Shown here piece by piece: positions 8,594 to 17,632 of a stretch of 64,000 nt of DNA (the stretch's first letter is position 1; the number at the start of each line of letters is the position of its first letter). The translations under genes and the position numbers were made by a program. Under the pieces are notes generated by a model that was given only the letters and a program-made list of their open reading frames with translations, was not told the DNA's origin and made no database searches. The stretch comes from Pseudoalteromonas sp. G4 (GTDB lineage: Bacteria > Pseudomonadota > Gammaproteobacteria > Enterobacterales > Alteromonadaceae): the NCBI RefSeq assembly GCF_028875915.1, contig NZ_JAPEHW010000007.1:25343-89342 (forward strand), read 5' to 3'.

Positions 8594-10432
8594 ATGTCTA
8601 AAGCCATTCGTAATTTTTATATCAATGAAGAGCAATCAATTTATTTGCTTTCACACATTGATGCTAAAAAACATAAGCAATGGCTAAAAATTTGCGAAAA
8701 GCAGCTTGAAAAACTTGGCTACCATGATGTTAAAGTGATTGGCTCAGGCGCATTTGGTTTTGTGTTTGTTGGCACCAATACTCAAGGTAAGGATTGCGTA
8801 TTTAAGTTTTCACGTATTACCCTTGCACAAAGTGTTCGGGACCGCTTAGAAGATGAAGGCTATATGCTTTCTCAAGTGAAAAACCCTATGGTGCCAGAGT
8901 TTTATGCGTTTGAGCGCATCAAAAAGCAGGGCATTTTAATGATGGCTTATGCCAAAGGCGATAACCTTGAACAAGTGAGTTTACAGCATGGCCGTGTATC
9001 AGTGCCTTTTTTGGTAAATCTGGCACTTGAACTTCGCAATATATTGCTGGCCCTTCGCAATCATAAAACCGGCTTTACAGAACAGCCTATAGTACACGGT
9101 GATATTAAACCTTCTAATATTGTGTGGGATGAAACCACAAACCAGTTTTCGTTAGTTGATTGGGGCTCAAGTGTGTTTGCGCAAGAAGACGGTTTTGGTA
9201 ATCCCGTTGCAGCCAATATGATGGATTTAATGAGCCATGATGCCAATTATTCAAATGCACGCATGGGCGATGTTTATTTTATTGGTGATGAGCAGATGTC
9301 GGGTGCTAAATCCTCGCCGCGTTTTGATGAACAAGGTGTAGCATCTACACTTTATGCGTTAGCGTCTGCACAATCATGTCGTTTTGGTAATCAAATCTTA
9401 CCCGCTAAAAGTTTAGGCTTACCGGTTGAGTTTGCCAGTATTATTGATGGCATGCTGAGTAAAGATAAAACAACGCGAGACTTATCGGGCGATTATTTTA
9501 TTAAAAATATGCCCAAAATTGCCAAAAGTTATTTGCCTGATTTAACCCTTCATCAAGATAAACCGCTTATTCCATTTTGGCACCATCCATTTGATGATAC
9601 GCCGGATACTGTAGTGTACAGTTCGCGAAAACAATTTTTACGTCAAGCAGACAGTGAAAAACAGTTAGCTAAGGTTGAAGATGCACAGTTAGATAGATAC
9701 TACAGAGAGTTTTTAGTGGATATGGGTGATACTGAAAAGGCCTTTTTAGCGTCTATCTCCAGATTAGCAAAATACCCAGTGGTAGGGGGCTTAAGCTATC
9801 AATGGCGTGAAGATAATCTGTATGTTGAATCTAATTTGGTACTGCACGATGAAACTTACCGGAAAGCGTTTACGCAAGCAGTTAATAACACCATTCGTAT
9901 TGCTCAGGGCATAAAGCAAAAAGGGTTATTTAAGTGTTGTTTATTCGATGCAAGGCAGACAATTCAACTTGAGCGAGACCAAGAGGGGGCACTTATTTTT
10001 GATGAATTACCCACCTTAAAATATTCAGTCTCTGAAATGCCAGATAGCGAAATTGTCAGGCCACACAGTTATTTTGAAGATGGTAAAGATCCAGACGAGC
10101 AATTGACTCTACCTAATGAAATTCTAAAAGCGGTATTTGGATTAAACCAAATTCATCATACAGGCTGTATTATTATTGAATCACTGCCTGAACGTATCAA
10201 AGTGCATTATTATTATCGATTGTTAGAACCCGCTAAAAAAGGACTGTTTGAAAACTTACTTAATCGCATTATGTCGAACATTGTTCGCATTCGTGATGTG
10301 GGCGTTGCAGGCTTTATGAAGCTACCGTATAAGAACACCCGAGAGTTTTCTCTTTGTGATCAACACCCTAGCTATTACTACCCGAAAAACCCAAAACAAT
10401 TCCTTGAAAATCAAAGAGATAAACGCAATTAA
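8594..10432 (+). CDS. Hanks-type serine/threonine protein kinase with a large uncharacterised C-terminal region
   Basis: This 612-residue protein has a kinase domain at about residues 45-300. The glycine-rich loop is GSGAFG (50-55), with Lys71 in VFKFSR. The catalytic loop is HGDIKPSN (168-175), with the catalytic Asp and Asn in place, and the metal-binding motif is DWG (189-191) instead of DFG. The remaining roughly 300 residues match no family I recognise. They are soluble and have no transmembrane helix, unlike PASTA or receptor-type kinases. The gene stands alone, 40 bp after a terminator. Function in the cell is unknown; activity is likely because all key residues are kept. Confidence 0.75.
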   Translation: MSKAIRNFYINEEQSIYLLSHIDAKKHKQWLKICEKQLEKLGYHDVKVIGSGAFGFVFVGTNTQGKDCVFKFSRITLAQSVRDRLEDEGYMLSQVKNPMVPEFYAFERIKKQGILMMAYAKGDNLEQVSLQHGRVSVPFLVNLALELRNILLALRNHKTGFTEQPIVHGDIKPSNIVWDETTNQFSLVDWGSSVFAQEDGFGNPVAANMMDLMSHDANYSNARMGDVYFIGDEQMSGAKSSPRFDEQGVASTLYALASAQSCRFGNQILPAKSLGLPVEFASIIDGMLSKDKTTRDLSGDYFIKNMPKIAKSYLPDLTLHQDKPLIPFWHHPFDDTPDTVVYSSRKQFLRQADSEKQLAKVEDAQLDRYYREFLVDMGDTEKAFLASISRLAKYPVVGGLSYQWREDNLYVESNLVLHDETYRKAFTQAVNNTIRIAQGIKQKGLFKCCLFDARQTIQLERDQEGALIFDELPTLKYSVSEMPDSEIVRPHSYFEDGKDPDEQLTLPNEILKAVFGLNQIHHTGCIIIESLPERIKVHYYYRLLEPAKKGLFENLLNRIMSNIVRIRDVGVAGFMKLPYKNTREFSLCDQHPSYYYPKNPKQFLENQRDKRN

Positions 10433-10855
10433 TAAAGTTCAAAAATTGTTTTGAAAAAAACACAAATAAAAATATTTATTCGCTTAAATTCATTTCATTA
10501 AAAAATAATTTTCCTATTTATATTAATCTGCATTGTTTTCCTAAATATGCAATTAAATCTTCATACATTTGTCATGTTTATTCTATCTAGCACGGATCGA
10601 ATGTTTGATCTAACCTTATAAATATGGTCTTCTAGACATGTGGCTTTTAAGCCAATTTACTATCTCAATATGTAATTAAGGAGCAACTTAAATCTATGTA
10701 GAGCACTTCCATTTGTTAGCACGGTTGCTAACAAGGAAATGTTAAACACCCTTAGCTGTAACGGTTTTCGTTACTAATTTTAAGTTATTGGTTTTAGGGC
10801 ACAGGCCCAACTTCAACATCCAATTAGTTTAATAAAAAAGGTGAGGACATTACCT
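10433..10855 (+). promoter_or_regulatory. AT-rich gene-free region containing a structured rmf leader
   Basis: No reading frame is supported in these 423 bp. The first half is very AT-rich and probably holds the rmf promoter. The second half has three successive hairpins: TTGTTAGC (10713-10720) with GCTAACAA (10727-10734); GTAACG (10758-10763) with CGTTAC (10769-10774); and GGGC (10797-10800) with GCCC (10805-10808). None has a T run, so they look like mRNA leader structure rather than terminators. The rmf ribosome binding site GGTGAGGA follows at about 10840. Confidence 0.5.
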
Positions 10856-11026
10856 ATGAAGAGACAAAAAAGAGATCGTTTAGAAAGAGCACATTCTCAA
10901 GGTTATAAAGCAGGCCTAGCAGGTCGTTCCAAAGAAATGTGTCCGTATGACAATATTGACCCAAGATCTCAATGGCTCGGTGGATGGCGAGAAGCGATGG
11001 AAGATCGCACAATGTTTAAATCATAG
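10856..11026 (+). CDS. rmf: Ribosome modulation factor
   Basis: This 56-residue basic protein starts MKRQKRDRLERAHSQGYKAG and contains GRSKEMCPY and RSQWLGGWREAMED, almost the full E. coli RMF pattern. RMF binds 70S ribosomes in stationary phase or stress and promotes 100S dimers, silencing translation. The ATG at 10856 is chosen for family length and the GGTGAGGA ribosome binding site; an upstream in-frame ATG at 10841 would add five residues. It sits next to fabA on the opposite strand, as in enterics. Regulation probably acts through the long structured leader. Confidence 0.96.
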   Translation: MKRQKRDRLERAHSQGYKAGLAGRSKEMCPYDNIDPRSQWLGGWREAMEDRTMFKS

Positions 11027-11037
11027 TTTTAGGAGTC

Positions 11038-11063
11038 AACGCCCACATAAAGTGGGCGTTTTT
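11038..11063 (+). terminator. rmf terminator
   Basis: Perfect stem AACGCCCAC (11038-11046), loop ATAAA and stem GTGGGCGTT (11052-11060), then T residues. It lies 12 bp after the rmf stop codon and faces the end of fabA. Confidence 0.9.
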
Positions 11064-11081
11064 GTATGCGCACGTTTTAAA

Positions 11082-11597
11082 TTAAAACGCGCTTGTATCT
11101 TGGAAAAGACCAACTTTTAAATCTTTTGCTTCATAAATTACACGGCCATCAACTTCTACCGTACCATCTGCAAGACCCATAAATAATTTGCGCTTAATAA
11201 CACGTTTCATATTTAAACGATATGTTACTTTTTTAGCTGTTGGTAAGATTTGGCCAGTAAATTTAACTTCGCCTACACCTAAAGCACGACCAAGACCTGG
11301 ACCACCTGACCAACCTAAGAAAAAGCCCACTAATTGCCACATAGCATCAAGGCCTAAACAACCTGGCATTACTGGGTCACCTTTAAAGTGACAGTCAAAA
11401 AACCACAGGCTAGGGTCGATATCAAGTTCTGCAACGATTTCACCTTTACCATATTCGCCACCTTCATCGGTGATATTGATGATACGATCCATCATAAGCA
11501 TATTATCTGAAGGGAGGCGGCAGTTGCCTTCACCAAACATTTCACCACGACCACATGCTTCTAATTCGGCTTTGTTATAACTGTTTTTCTGTTCCAT
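11082..11597 (-). CDS. fabA: 3-hydroxydecanoyl-ACP dehydratase/isomerase
   Basis: This 171-residue hot-dog enzyme shows the FabA active-site segment [18 protein letters not shown] with His70 and Asp84, the same positions as in E. coli. It dehydrates 3-hydroxydecanoyl-ACP and isomerises trans-2 to cis-3-decenoyl-ACP, the branch point to unsaturated fatty acids in the cytoplasm. It is monocistronic and divergent from the QueD-like gene. A palindrome in its promoter suggests control by a FabR-type repressor. Confidence 0.97.
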   Translation of the reverse strand: MEQKNSYNKAELEACGRGEMFGEGNCRLPSDNMLMMDRIINITDEGGEYGKGEIVAELDIDPSLWFFDCHFKGDPVMPGCLGLDAMWQLVGFFLGWSGGPGLGRALGVGEVKFTGQILPTAKKVTYRLNMKRVIKRKLFMGLADGTVEVDGRVIYEAKDLKVGLFQDTSAF

Positions 11598-11626
11598 AAC
11601 TTCTTTCTTTGTAAATTTTTCCGGCT

Positions 11627-11655
11627 ACTTTAGCTTACACTTGTACGCCAAACAA
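11627..11655 (-). promoter_or_regulatory. fabA promoter with FabR-like operator in the spacer
   Basis: On the reverse strand, -35 TTGTTT (11650-11655) and -10 TAAAGT (11627-11632) are exactly 17 bp apart. The spacer holds an imperfect palindrome, GCTTACACTTGTACGC on the plus strand at 11633-11648, with TACA/TGTA half-sites. This resembles, from memory, the operator recognised by FabR in unsaturated fatty acid genes. The protein that binds is inference. Confidence 0.55.
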
Positions 11656-11743
11656 CTCCGAACAGTTGAATTCCAACAATTTGCTACTAATAGCGAAGTT
11701 ATCCCTTTATAATTACAGCATTGTTAAAAAGCGCAGCTTATCT

Positions 11744-12598
11744 ATGATTTTATTTGTAAAAGACTTAACTGTTATTGATTTTTCTTACCTTTGTGACAAA
11801 CGAGGTCCGCTTGGCGAAAGCTGGATTGTCGACCTTGAAATGCATGGTGATCTTAATGAAGAATCTATGGTGCTTGATTTCTCGTTAGTAAAAAAACAAG
11901 TTAAGCGCATTATTGATGATGTGATTGATCATAAGTTGGCCATTGCGACAAAAGGCGATGCGGTTATTGCCAATTCTGGTGAGCAGACAAATGTTAATTT
12001 TTCATTTGGTGATCATCAGCTTGCAGTAAGTTCGCCGCATCAAGCTTTTTGCTTAATTGATACAGACAAGATAAATGAAGCAAGTGTAAAGCAGTTTTTA
12101 GAAGACACAATTTTGCCTCAATTACCGAAAAACGTGAGTAAAATTGTGCTCAATTTAAGACCAGAGCATACCAATGGGTTTTATTATCACTATAGTCATG
12201 GTCTTAAAAAACATGATGGTAATTGTCAGCGTATCATTCACGGTCACCGCAGCACCATTGAAATTGAAGAAAATGGTATGCGAAGTCCAAGGCTTAACAA
12301 GTTATGGTGCCAAAAATGGCAAGATATTTATCTTGTCAGTGAAGAGGATCGCATCAGCGCAGAGCAACTTAAATTTGTATCACCAATCGAAAATGGTGTT
12401 CACTCAGCGTATACCTCATCGCAAGGCTATTTTGAGCTGAGCATCAGCGAAGCTGTAGTTGATATTTTACCCGTTGATTCAACCGTAGAGTGCATTGCAC
12501 AACATATTGCGCATACCTTAAAGACGGATAATCCAGAGTCTAGCTTCCGTGTTGCTGCGTACGAAGGCGTGGGGAAGGGAGCTATTGCTTATGCTTAA
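11744..12598 (+). CDS. QueD/6-pyruvoyl-tetrahydropterin synthase-like protein with two T-fold units
   Basis: This 284-residue protein resembles two QueD (6-carboxytetrahydropterin synthase) units in tandem. The N-terminal unit has the QueD-like helix MVLDFSLVKKQVKRIIDDVIDHKLA, but where zinc-binding His residues are expected it reads FSYLC and LGESW. The second unit keeps a canonical site, HYSHGLKKHDGNCQRIIHGH, with zinc His residues and the catalytic Cys. A role in queuosine or pterin chemistry is inferred from the family only. ATG 11744 is chosen because the conserved start MILFVKDL begins there. The stop overlaps the M23 peptidase start by 8 bp. Confidence 0.7.
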   Translation: MILFVKDLTVIDFSYLCDKRGPLGESWIVDLEMHGDLNEESMVLDFSLVKKQVKRIIDDVIDHKLAIATKGDAVIANSGEQTNVNFSFGDHQLAVSSPHQAFCLIDTDKINEASVKQFLEDTILPQLPKNVSKIVLNLRPEHTNGFYYHYSHGLKKHDGNCQRIIHGHRSTIEIEENGMRSPRLNKLWCQKWQDIYLVSEEDRISAEQLKFVSPIENGVHSAYTSSQGYFELSISEAVVDILPVDSTVECIAQHIAHTLKTDNPESSFRVAAYEGVGKGAIAYA

Positions 12599-13406
12599 AA
12601 AAATACTTGCGCTTAGTTTGTGTGTATTTGGTTCAGTCAGTGCCCTTGAATTAAAAGGCCATTTAACTCAAGGCGGCTTAGTCACCGGTCAGTTGAATAA
12701 TGTGAAGCAAGTTAAATTAAACGATACAAGCCTTGCAATTACACCTGGTGGTCACTTTGTATTTGGTTTTGGCAGAGATGAAACCTTAACGCATACACTT
12801 TCTTGGCAAACAGCGGACGGTCAATGGCATAAACAGCCGCTGATTATTACCAAGCGTGATTATGACATTGATAAAATCACTGGGGTGGAGAAAAAGTATG
12901 TTTCACCACCAAAATCAGTGCTAGAGCGTACTCGTAAAGAAGCTAAAGCAGTAAAAGAAGCGAGAAGTACGTTTTCACATAGAGAAGATTTTTTATCGCC
13001 AATATACCGTCCAGCATCAGGCCGCATTTCAGGCGTGTATGGTAGCCAACGCTATTTTAATGGTACCCCTAAACGTCCACACTTTGGCTTAGATATTGCC
13101 AATAAAACGGGTACCCCTATTTACGCGCCAGTTTCTGGCAAAGTTGTATTTGCCGATAATGACTTATACTACTCAGGTGGTACATTAATTCTTGACCATG
13201 GCTTTGGTGTTACAACCACCTATATTCACCTACATAAGTTACATGTTAGAAAAGGTCAGGAAGTAAAATTAGGCGATAAAATCGCTGAAATAGGCGCAAC
13301 AGGGCGAGTAACTGGCCCGCATTTAGATTGGCGCTTAAACTGGGGTCAAGTTCGCCTAGATCCCGCACTATTAATGCAAGTTCAGCTTGCGAGTAAACAA
13401 AAGTAA
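12591..13406 (+). CDS. Secreted M23 (LytM-type) metallopeptidase
   Basis: This 271-residue protein begins with a signal peptide, MLKKILALSLCVFGSVSA. A beta-rich N-terminal domain leads to a C-terminal M23 domain with RPHFGLDIANKTGTPIYAP, YSGGTLILDHG and TYIHLHKLHVRKGQ. The first His/Asp pair and the HLH motif are the zinc ligands, so an active D,D-endopeptidase on peptidoglycan in the periplasm is likely. ATG 12591 overlaps the end of the QueD-like gene (translational coupling); the upstream in-frame start would hide the signal peptide. The thioesterase gene starts 2 bp after it. Confidence 0.88.
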   Translation: MLKKILALSLCVFGSVSALELKGHLTQGGLVTGQLNNVKQVKLNDTSLAITPGGHFVFGFGRDETLTHTLSWQTADGQWHKQPLIITKRDYDIDKITGVEKKYVSPPKSVLERTRKEAKAVKEARSTFSHREDFLSPIYRPASGRISGVYGSQRYFNGTPKRPHFGLDIANKTGTPIYAPVSGKVVFADNDLYYSGGTLILDHGFGVTTTYIHLHKLHVRKGQEVKLGDKIAEIGATGRVTGPHLDWRLNWGQVRLDPALLMQVQLASKQK

Positions 13407-13408
13407 TC

Positions 13409-13834
13409 ATGACATATCAAGATATTATTGAACAACGTATTAAAGACTCAGTTACCTCTGTAACTAAAACGGTATTTCCAGGTCGTACAAATCATCACAA
13501 CACCTTATTTGGTGGTGATGCACTTGCGTGGATGGATGAAGTAGCATTTATTGCTGCCACACGTTTTTGTCGTAAACCTTTAGTAACCATCTCTTCTGAT
13601 CGTGTTGATTTTAAGGAAGCTATTCCAGCAGGAAGCTTTGCTGAACTAGTCGCAACGGTTGTCCATGTTGGTAATACGAGTTTAAAAGTTGAGGTAATTA
13701 TTTACCTTGAGACAATGCATAAAGACGATAAACACCAAGCAATTTCAGGTAGCTTCACTTTTGTTGCCGTTGATGCAGAGCACAAACCAACACCAGTTGT
13801 TTGCGACAAAATGTTAAACGGTTTTGACAATTAA
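13409..13834 (+). CDS. Acyl-CoA thioesterase, YciA-like hot-dog protein
   Basis: This 141-residue single hot-dog domain contains HHNTLFGGDALAWMDEVAFIAATRF, where the catalytic Asp is in the family's usual place in the long helix. It also contains SSDRVDFKEAIPAGSF, diagnostic of the YciA/cytosolic acyl-CoA hydrolase group. It hydrolyses acyl-CoA to free acid and CoA; chain length cannot be told. It lies 2 bp after the M23 peptidase gene, as third member of that operon. Confidence 0.85.
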   Translation: MTYQDIIEQRIKDSVTSVTKTVFPGRTNHHNTLFGGDALAWMDEVAFIAATRFCRKPLVTISSDRVDFKEAIPAGSFAELVATVVHVGNTSLKVEVIIYLETMHKDDKHQAISGSFTFVAVDAEHKPTPVVCDKMLNGFDN

Positions 13835-13854
13835 CAAGCAACTGGCTTTTTAAA

Positions 13855-13911
13855 CCTCAGTGTATTACTGTTGTTAGTATAATTATTCTAATAACACAAA
13901 TAACACTGAGG
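13855..13911 (+). promoter_or_regulatory. 57-bp imperfect inverted repeat covering the ribosome binding site of the DUF962 gene
   Basis: The 5' arm (13855-13877, beginning CCTCAGTGT) pairs with the 3' arm (13888-13911, ending ACACTGAGG) around a 10-bp AT centre. The outer nine pairs are perfect and the inner part is nearly so. The GAGG Shine-Dalgarno for the ATG at 13917 is the end of the 3' arm, so in mRNA it would be base-paired with CCTC. Confidence 0.6.
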
Positions 13912-13916
13912 TAATT

Positions 13917-14345
13917 ATGAAAACGATTGAACAATGGTTTTCTTTATATGGTGAAAGCCACCAGAATCCCACCAATATAAAAATCCACAAAGTCGCTGTC
14001 CCGCTTATCTATTTTTCTGTAGTTGCCCTTATAACTGCTATTCCTGGATTAACCGGCTTAATTAGTCTTTCTGTTATTTCACTTGCTGCATTAATTTTTT
14101 ACTTTATGCTTAGCGTCAAACTTGGTGTAGTTATGTCATTATTTACTGGGCTATGTATTTACGTTGCATACAGCATTTCAAATTATGTGATTGAAATTGC
14201 CGTTGCAGTATTTGTTGTAGCTTGGATATTTCAATTTGTAGGGCATAAGGTTGAAGGGAAAAAACCATCATTCTTTGATGATCTAAGTTTTCTACTTATT
14301 GGTCCTGCCTGGGTTTTTAACCCGATTTTTAGTTTCGATAAGTAA
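13917..14345 (+). CDS. DUF962/Mpo1-like integral membrane protein
   Basis: This 142-residue protein opens with the DUF962 signature WFSLYGESHQNPTNIKIHKVAVP, which supplies His residues thought to bind iron in yeast Mpo1, a 2-hydroxy fatty acid dioxygenase. Four hydrophobic segments follow. A second conserved motif is FVGHKVEGKKPSFFDDLSFLLIGPAW. A membrane role in lipid oxidation is inferred from the family; bacterial members are poorly characterised. The gene has its own leader with a large inverted repeat masking the ribosome binding site. Confidence 0.8.
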   Translation: MKTIEQWFSLYGESHQNPTNIKIHKVAVPLIYFSVVALITAIPGLTGLISLSVISLAALIFYFMLSVKLGVVMSLFTGLCIYVAYSISNYVIEIAVAVFVVAWIFQFVGHKVEGKKPSFFDDLSFLLIGPAWVFNPIFSFDK

Positions 14346-14370
14346 AAAAAGGCCTAATTAGGCCTTTTTT
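14345..14370. terminator. Bidirectional terminator between the DUF962 and antiporter genes
   Basis: Symmetric AAAAAAGGCC - TAATTA - GGCCTTTTTT. It serves the rightward DUF962 gene and the leftward antiporter gene, whose stop codon it touches. Confidence 0.85.
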
Positions 14371-15689
14371 TATAATACCATCGCAGCAATCCAACCGAAT
14401 ATTAATAACGGAATGTTAAAGTGTATAAATGTTGGTATAACCGTGTCTTTTATATGGTCGTGTTGATTATCGGCATTTAAACCTGATGTTGGACCAAGCG
14501 TTGAGTCAGAAGCAGGCGAGCCAGCATCACCTAACGCACCCGCGGTACCCACTAAAGCAGCAGTGGCCATTGGCGAAAAGCCAAGTGTTATGGCAAGTGG
14601 TACTATAATTGTCGCCACGATTGGCACCGTTGAAAATGAACTACCAATACCCATTGTAATTAATAGTCCAATTATTAAAATCAACGCTGCAGCAAACGCT
14701 TTACTATCACCAATTGAACTCGAAATACTTTGTACAAGCGTTGAAACTTCACTTGTTTGCTGAATAACAGAGGCAAAGCCTTGGGCTGAAATCATAATAA
14801 ACCCGATCATCGCCATCATTGCCGCACCTTTACTGAAAATATCTGACGATTCTTGCCATTTCACAACACCAAAAATAGTAAAAATTAGCACACCTATTAG
14901 GCCGCCTAAAATCATCGAGTTAGTAATGGTTTGCGCATAAAGCGAAGTAGCAACGGCAATGATACCCACAGCAATCACTTTGCTTTTATTTTTAGGCAGT
15001 TTAATTTCAGAACCTTGGTGTAGTTCATGATAAACACGCTCTTTGCGATAGCTAAAAAATACAGCAATTACAAGACCAACTAGCATACCTAGAGCAGGAA
15101 TAATCATCGCAAACGGAACACTAGCAGCGTCAATTTCTAGCGCATTTTTTTCAAGATTAGTGTGCACAATGTCATACAAAAAAATCCCGCCAAAACCGTA
15201 TGGCAATACCATATAGGCAGTCGCCAAACCAAAGGTTAAAACGCATGCTATGGCGCGTCGGTCTAGTTTTAAGTGATCAAAAATAATAAGTAGCGGTGGA
15301 ATTAAAATAGGAATAAACGCAATATGCACTGGAATTAAGTTTTGCGAGCTAATTGATACCAATAAAATCAATGATAATACACTCGCTTTTATAAACAGTT
15401 CAGAGTAGCGAGATTGCTCACCTTTAATTTGGCTTATTAGTTTGTCTGCAAGAATATCGGTCAATCCTGATTTTGCAATTGCCACGGCAAAACCACCGAG
15501 CATTGCATAACTTAGAGCGGTTTTTGCACCACCTTGCAAACCATCATTAAACGCTTGCAGTGTTTGTTCAAGGCCAAGTCCTGCGGTTAATCCTGTTGTT
15601 ATTGCAGCAATTGTCATTGCCACTATCACATTAATACGTAGTAAACTTAAAATCAGCATTACACTAACGCCGAGTACGACTGAGTTCAT
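14370..15689 (-). CDS. Na+/H+ antiporter-family transporter (YuiF/NhaC-like)
   Basis: This 439-residue, highly hydrophobic protein has about ten to twelve membrane segments. The opening [29 protein letters not shown] and the conserved loop [21 protein letters not shown] place it in the Na_H_antiport_2/YuiF group of the NhaC superfamily. The substrate, whether Na+/H+ or an amino acid, cannot be decided. Its ATG overlaps the TGA of the tgpA-like gene (ATGA), so it is translated as the last gene of the MoxR-DUF58-TgpA operon, an unusual partner for that cluster. Confidence 0.82.
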   Translation of the reverse strand: MNSVVLGVSVMLILSLLRINVIVAMTIAAITTGLTAGLGLEQTLQAFNDGLQGGAKTALSYAMLGGFAVAIAKSGLTDILADKLISQIKGEQSRYSELFIKASVLSLILLVSISSQNLIPVHIAFIPILIPPLLIIFDHLKLDRRAIACVLTFGLATAYMVLPYGFGGIFLYDIVHTNLEKNALEIDAASVPFAMIIPALGMLVGLVIAVFFSYRKERVYHELHQGSEIKLPKNKSKVIAVGIIAVATSLYAQTITNSMILGGLIGVLIFTIFGVVKWQESSDIFSKGAAMMAMIGFIMISAQGFASVIQQTSEVSTLVQSISSSIGDSKAFAAALILIIGLLITMGIGSSFSTVPIVATIIVPLAITLGFSPMATAALVGTAGALGDAGSPASDSTLGPTSGLNADNQHDHIKDTVIPTFIHFNIPLLIFGWIAAMVL

Positions 15690-17632
15690 AGTTGTCTCTT
15701 ATATTTTATATTATTGACATTACGTTTAAGCACTTTAACTTGTGCCTTACTAAGTGTTTTACCACCATAGCGGTGGCGGCTATAGAGCATTAAAAAGCTC
15801 ATTAAATCTTTTTTATGATGAGGAATTAACTCACTTAGGCGTGTTAAAAACACCTCAACCGTTTCACCATCTTTTCTTATTAACCCTTTGCCTTTTGCAT
15901 AGTTTTCTAATGCAAGTAAGTAATAAACAATGGGATCATCATAACGGATCCGCCGCTGCCACAGCTTTAATGCTAAGAATGTAAGTAAAAATAGGCCGAT
16001 TAACGACATAATAATAATTGCTATTTTTAGTGCACTCACATCTTCCATTAGCTCTTTTAAGAGCTTTTTTTGTGCTGTGTTATCAAAGCCTAACACCCAA
16101 GCAGTCCACTGATAATCGAGTTGCTCCAAATAAATGCGTAATTTATTAAATATCGCAATTTGACTTAGACTGGTTAATCCAAGCCCTATATTTTCTTCAA
16201 ATTCATTCCGGATATTATCTAACTGAGACAATGAGCCATTTAGACGATCTGGCTCGACATAGGCAGTGGCATCAAACTTCACCCAACCTCTATTTTCAAG
16301 CCAAACTTCTGTCCATGCATGGGCATCATACTGATATACAGACAAATATTCGTTGTTTTCAGAAAATTCTCCGCCTAAATAACCTGACACAACCCTTGCA
16401 GGAATACCTGCAGCACGAAAGATAAACGCACTTGTACTGGCATAGTGTCCGCAAAATCCTTCTTTTCCTGATATAAACTGGTCTATAGCATTTTTGTCGT
16501 CATAAATTGGCGGTTTTAGGGTGTATATAAAACCATTGTCGCTATAGTAACGAGCCAATAAATTGATAAACATTTCTGTTGAATTTGCTTGCGCTTTAAG
16601 CTGATTTGCCAAAGAGATGCTTGCCATGTTTATTTCGGTAGGGAGACGCGTATTTCGAACTCTCTGATTGTTCGTGAGTTGTTGGCTTAATTCTATTTCA
16701 GTAAATTCATAGCTAAACTTTTGATTGTTTGGGTTTACGCGATATAAATTTCCATTTTCTGTTGTAACAATATTGGCAGCATTTGCTTTACTGTAGAATA
16801 GGCTTGGCAACCATTTTAATGACGATTGTTCGTGATAAATTTTTATCGTATTGCCATACTCTTTAATTTGGGTAAAAGGCAAAATGTTATCTGCCGATTT
16901 GGCAATATTCCATGATTTACCATCAAACTCTTCATGTACCATTGCCCGCCAATAGTAAGGTGCTTGGTAATTACTTGGTAATAGCGCACGAAATGCCAAC
17001 TTATCTGATTTTGTTAAATCCGATATATTAAATGGGTTTACCGATTCGGATAAGCCAACTTGTGCACTTGAAAGGCTAGGCATTCGCCAAAATGCTGGTA
17101 GTTTAGGTAGAAATAAAAACAGTACACAAGTAATGGGCAAACTTAGTGCTAAAAGTTTAAAAGCACGAACACTACTTTGTCTTACTAGTTTTTTGCGGTT
17201 TGTCAGTAAGTAAAGTGCTGTAATATTAATTAAAAATAACGATAGCACTAAAAATGTTACAGGTAATGATTGGTAAAACAGAAAAACACAGCAAGCAATA
17301 AAAAAGTTAACTAACACTATCGATTTTATTTGCTTAGGCTTGGTTGCAATTAATAGCTTTAAGCAATTCGCCTGTAATAACATCGCCACAAATAAGTTAA
17401 CGAGTTCGCTTATTCCTATGGTTAAAAAGAGTGTAAGTGTGCAGGCTATAGCTAATATATTAGCTACTACCATAGTGGGGGCACTTGCTTTGGTGTAGCA
17501 CTCTGCAAATACCCATACAATCAACAAAGCAACGGTGGCAACGAAAAAGAGGGCCAAATCATCAAAAAGCAAAGCGCTCACAATCGCAATAATGAGTGCC
17601 GACAAGCTTTTTACTTTGTCATGGTTAAACAT
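15686..17632 (-). CDS. tgpA: TgpA-like membrane transglutaminase (DUF3488 + transglutaminase core)
   Basis: In this 648-residue protein, residues 1-180 hold about five to six membrane helices (DUF3488). A periplasmic transglutaminase-like domain follows, with Cys in GFCGHYAS (about residue 394), His in [10 protein letters not shown] (about 438) and Asp in VKFDATAYV (about 454). One more helix near 540-560 leads to a cytoplasmic tail (DUF4129-like). The full Cys-His-Asp triad suggests an active enzyme. TgpA is essential in Pseudomonas aeruginosa, with a role linked to the cell envelope. The upstream DUF58 gene overlaps it by 8 bp. Confidence 0.9.
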   Translation of the reverse strand: MFNHDKVKSLSALIIAIVSALLFDDLALFFVATVALLIVWVFAECYTKASAPTMVVANILAIACTLTLFLTIGISELVNLFVAMLLQANCLKLLIATKPKQIKSIVLVNFFIACCVFLFYQSLPVTFLVLSLFLINITALYLLTNRKKLVRQSSVRAFKLLALSLPITCVLFLFLPKLPAFWRMPSLSSAQVGLSESVNPFNISDLTKSDKLAFRALLPSNYQAPYYWRAMVHEEFDGKSWNIAKSADNILPFTQIKEYGNTIKIYHEQSSLKWLPSLFYSKANAANIVTTENGNLYRVNPNNQKFSYEFTEIELSQQLTNNQRVRNTRLPTEINMASISLANQLKAQANSTEMFINLLARYYSDNGFIYTLKPPIYDDKNAIDQFISGKEGFCGHYASTSAFIFRAAGIPARVVSGYLGGEFSENNEYLSVYQYDAHAWTEVWLENRGWVKFDATAYVEPDRLNGSLSQLDNIRNEFEENIGLGLTSLSQIAIFNKLRIYLEQLDYQWTAWVLGFDNTAQKKLLKELMEDVSALKIAIIIMSLIGLFLLTFLALKLWQRRIRYDDPIVYYLLALENYAKGKGLIRKDGETVEVFLTRLSELIPHHKKDLMSFLMLYSRHRYGGKTLSKAQVKVLKRNVNNIKYKRQL

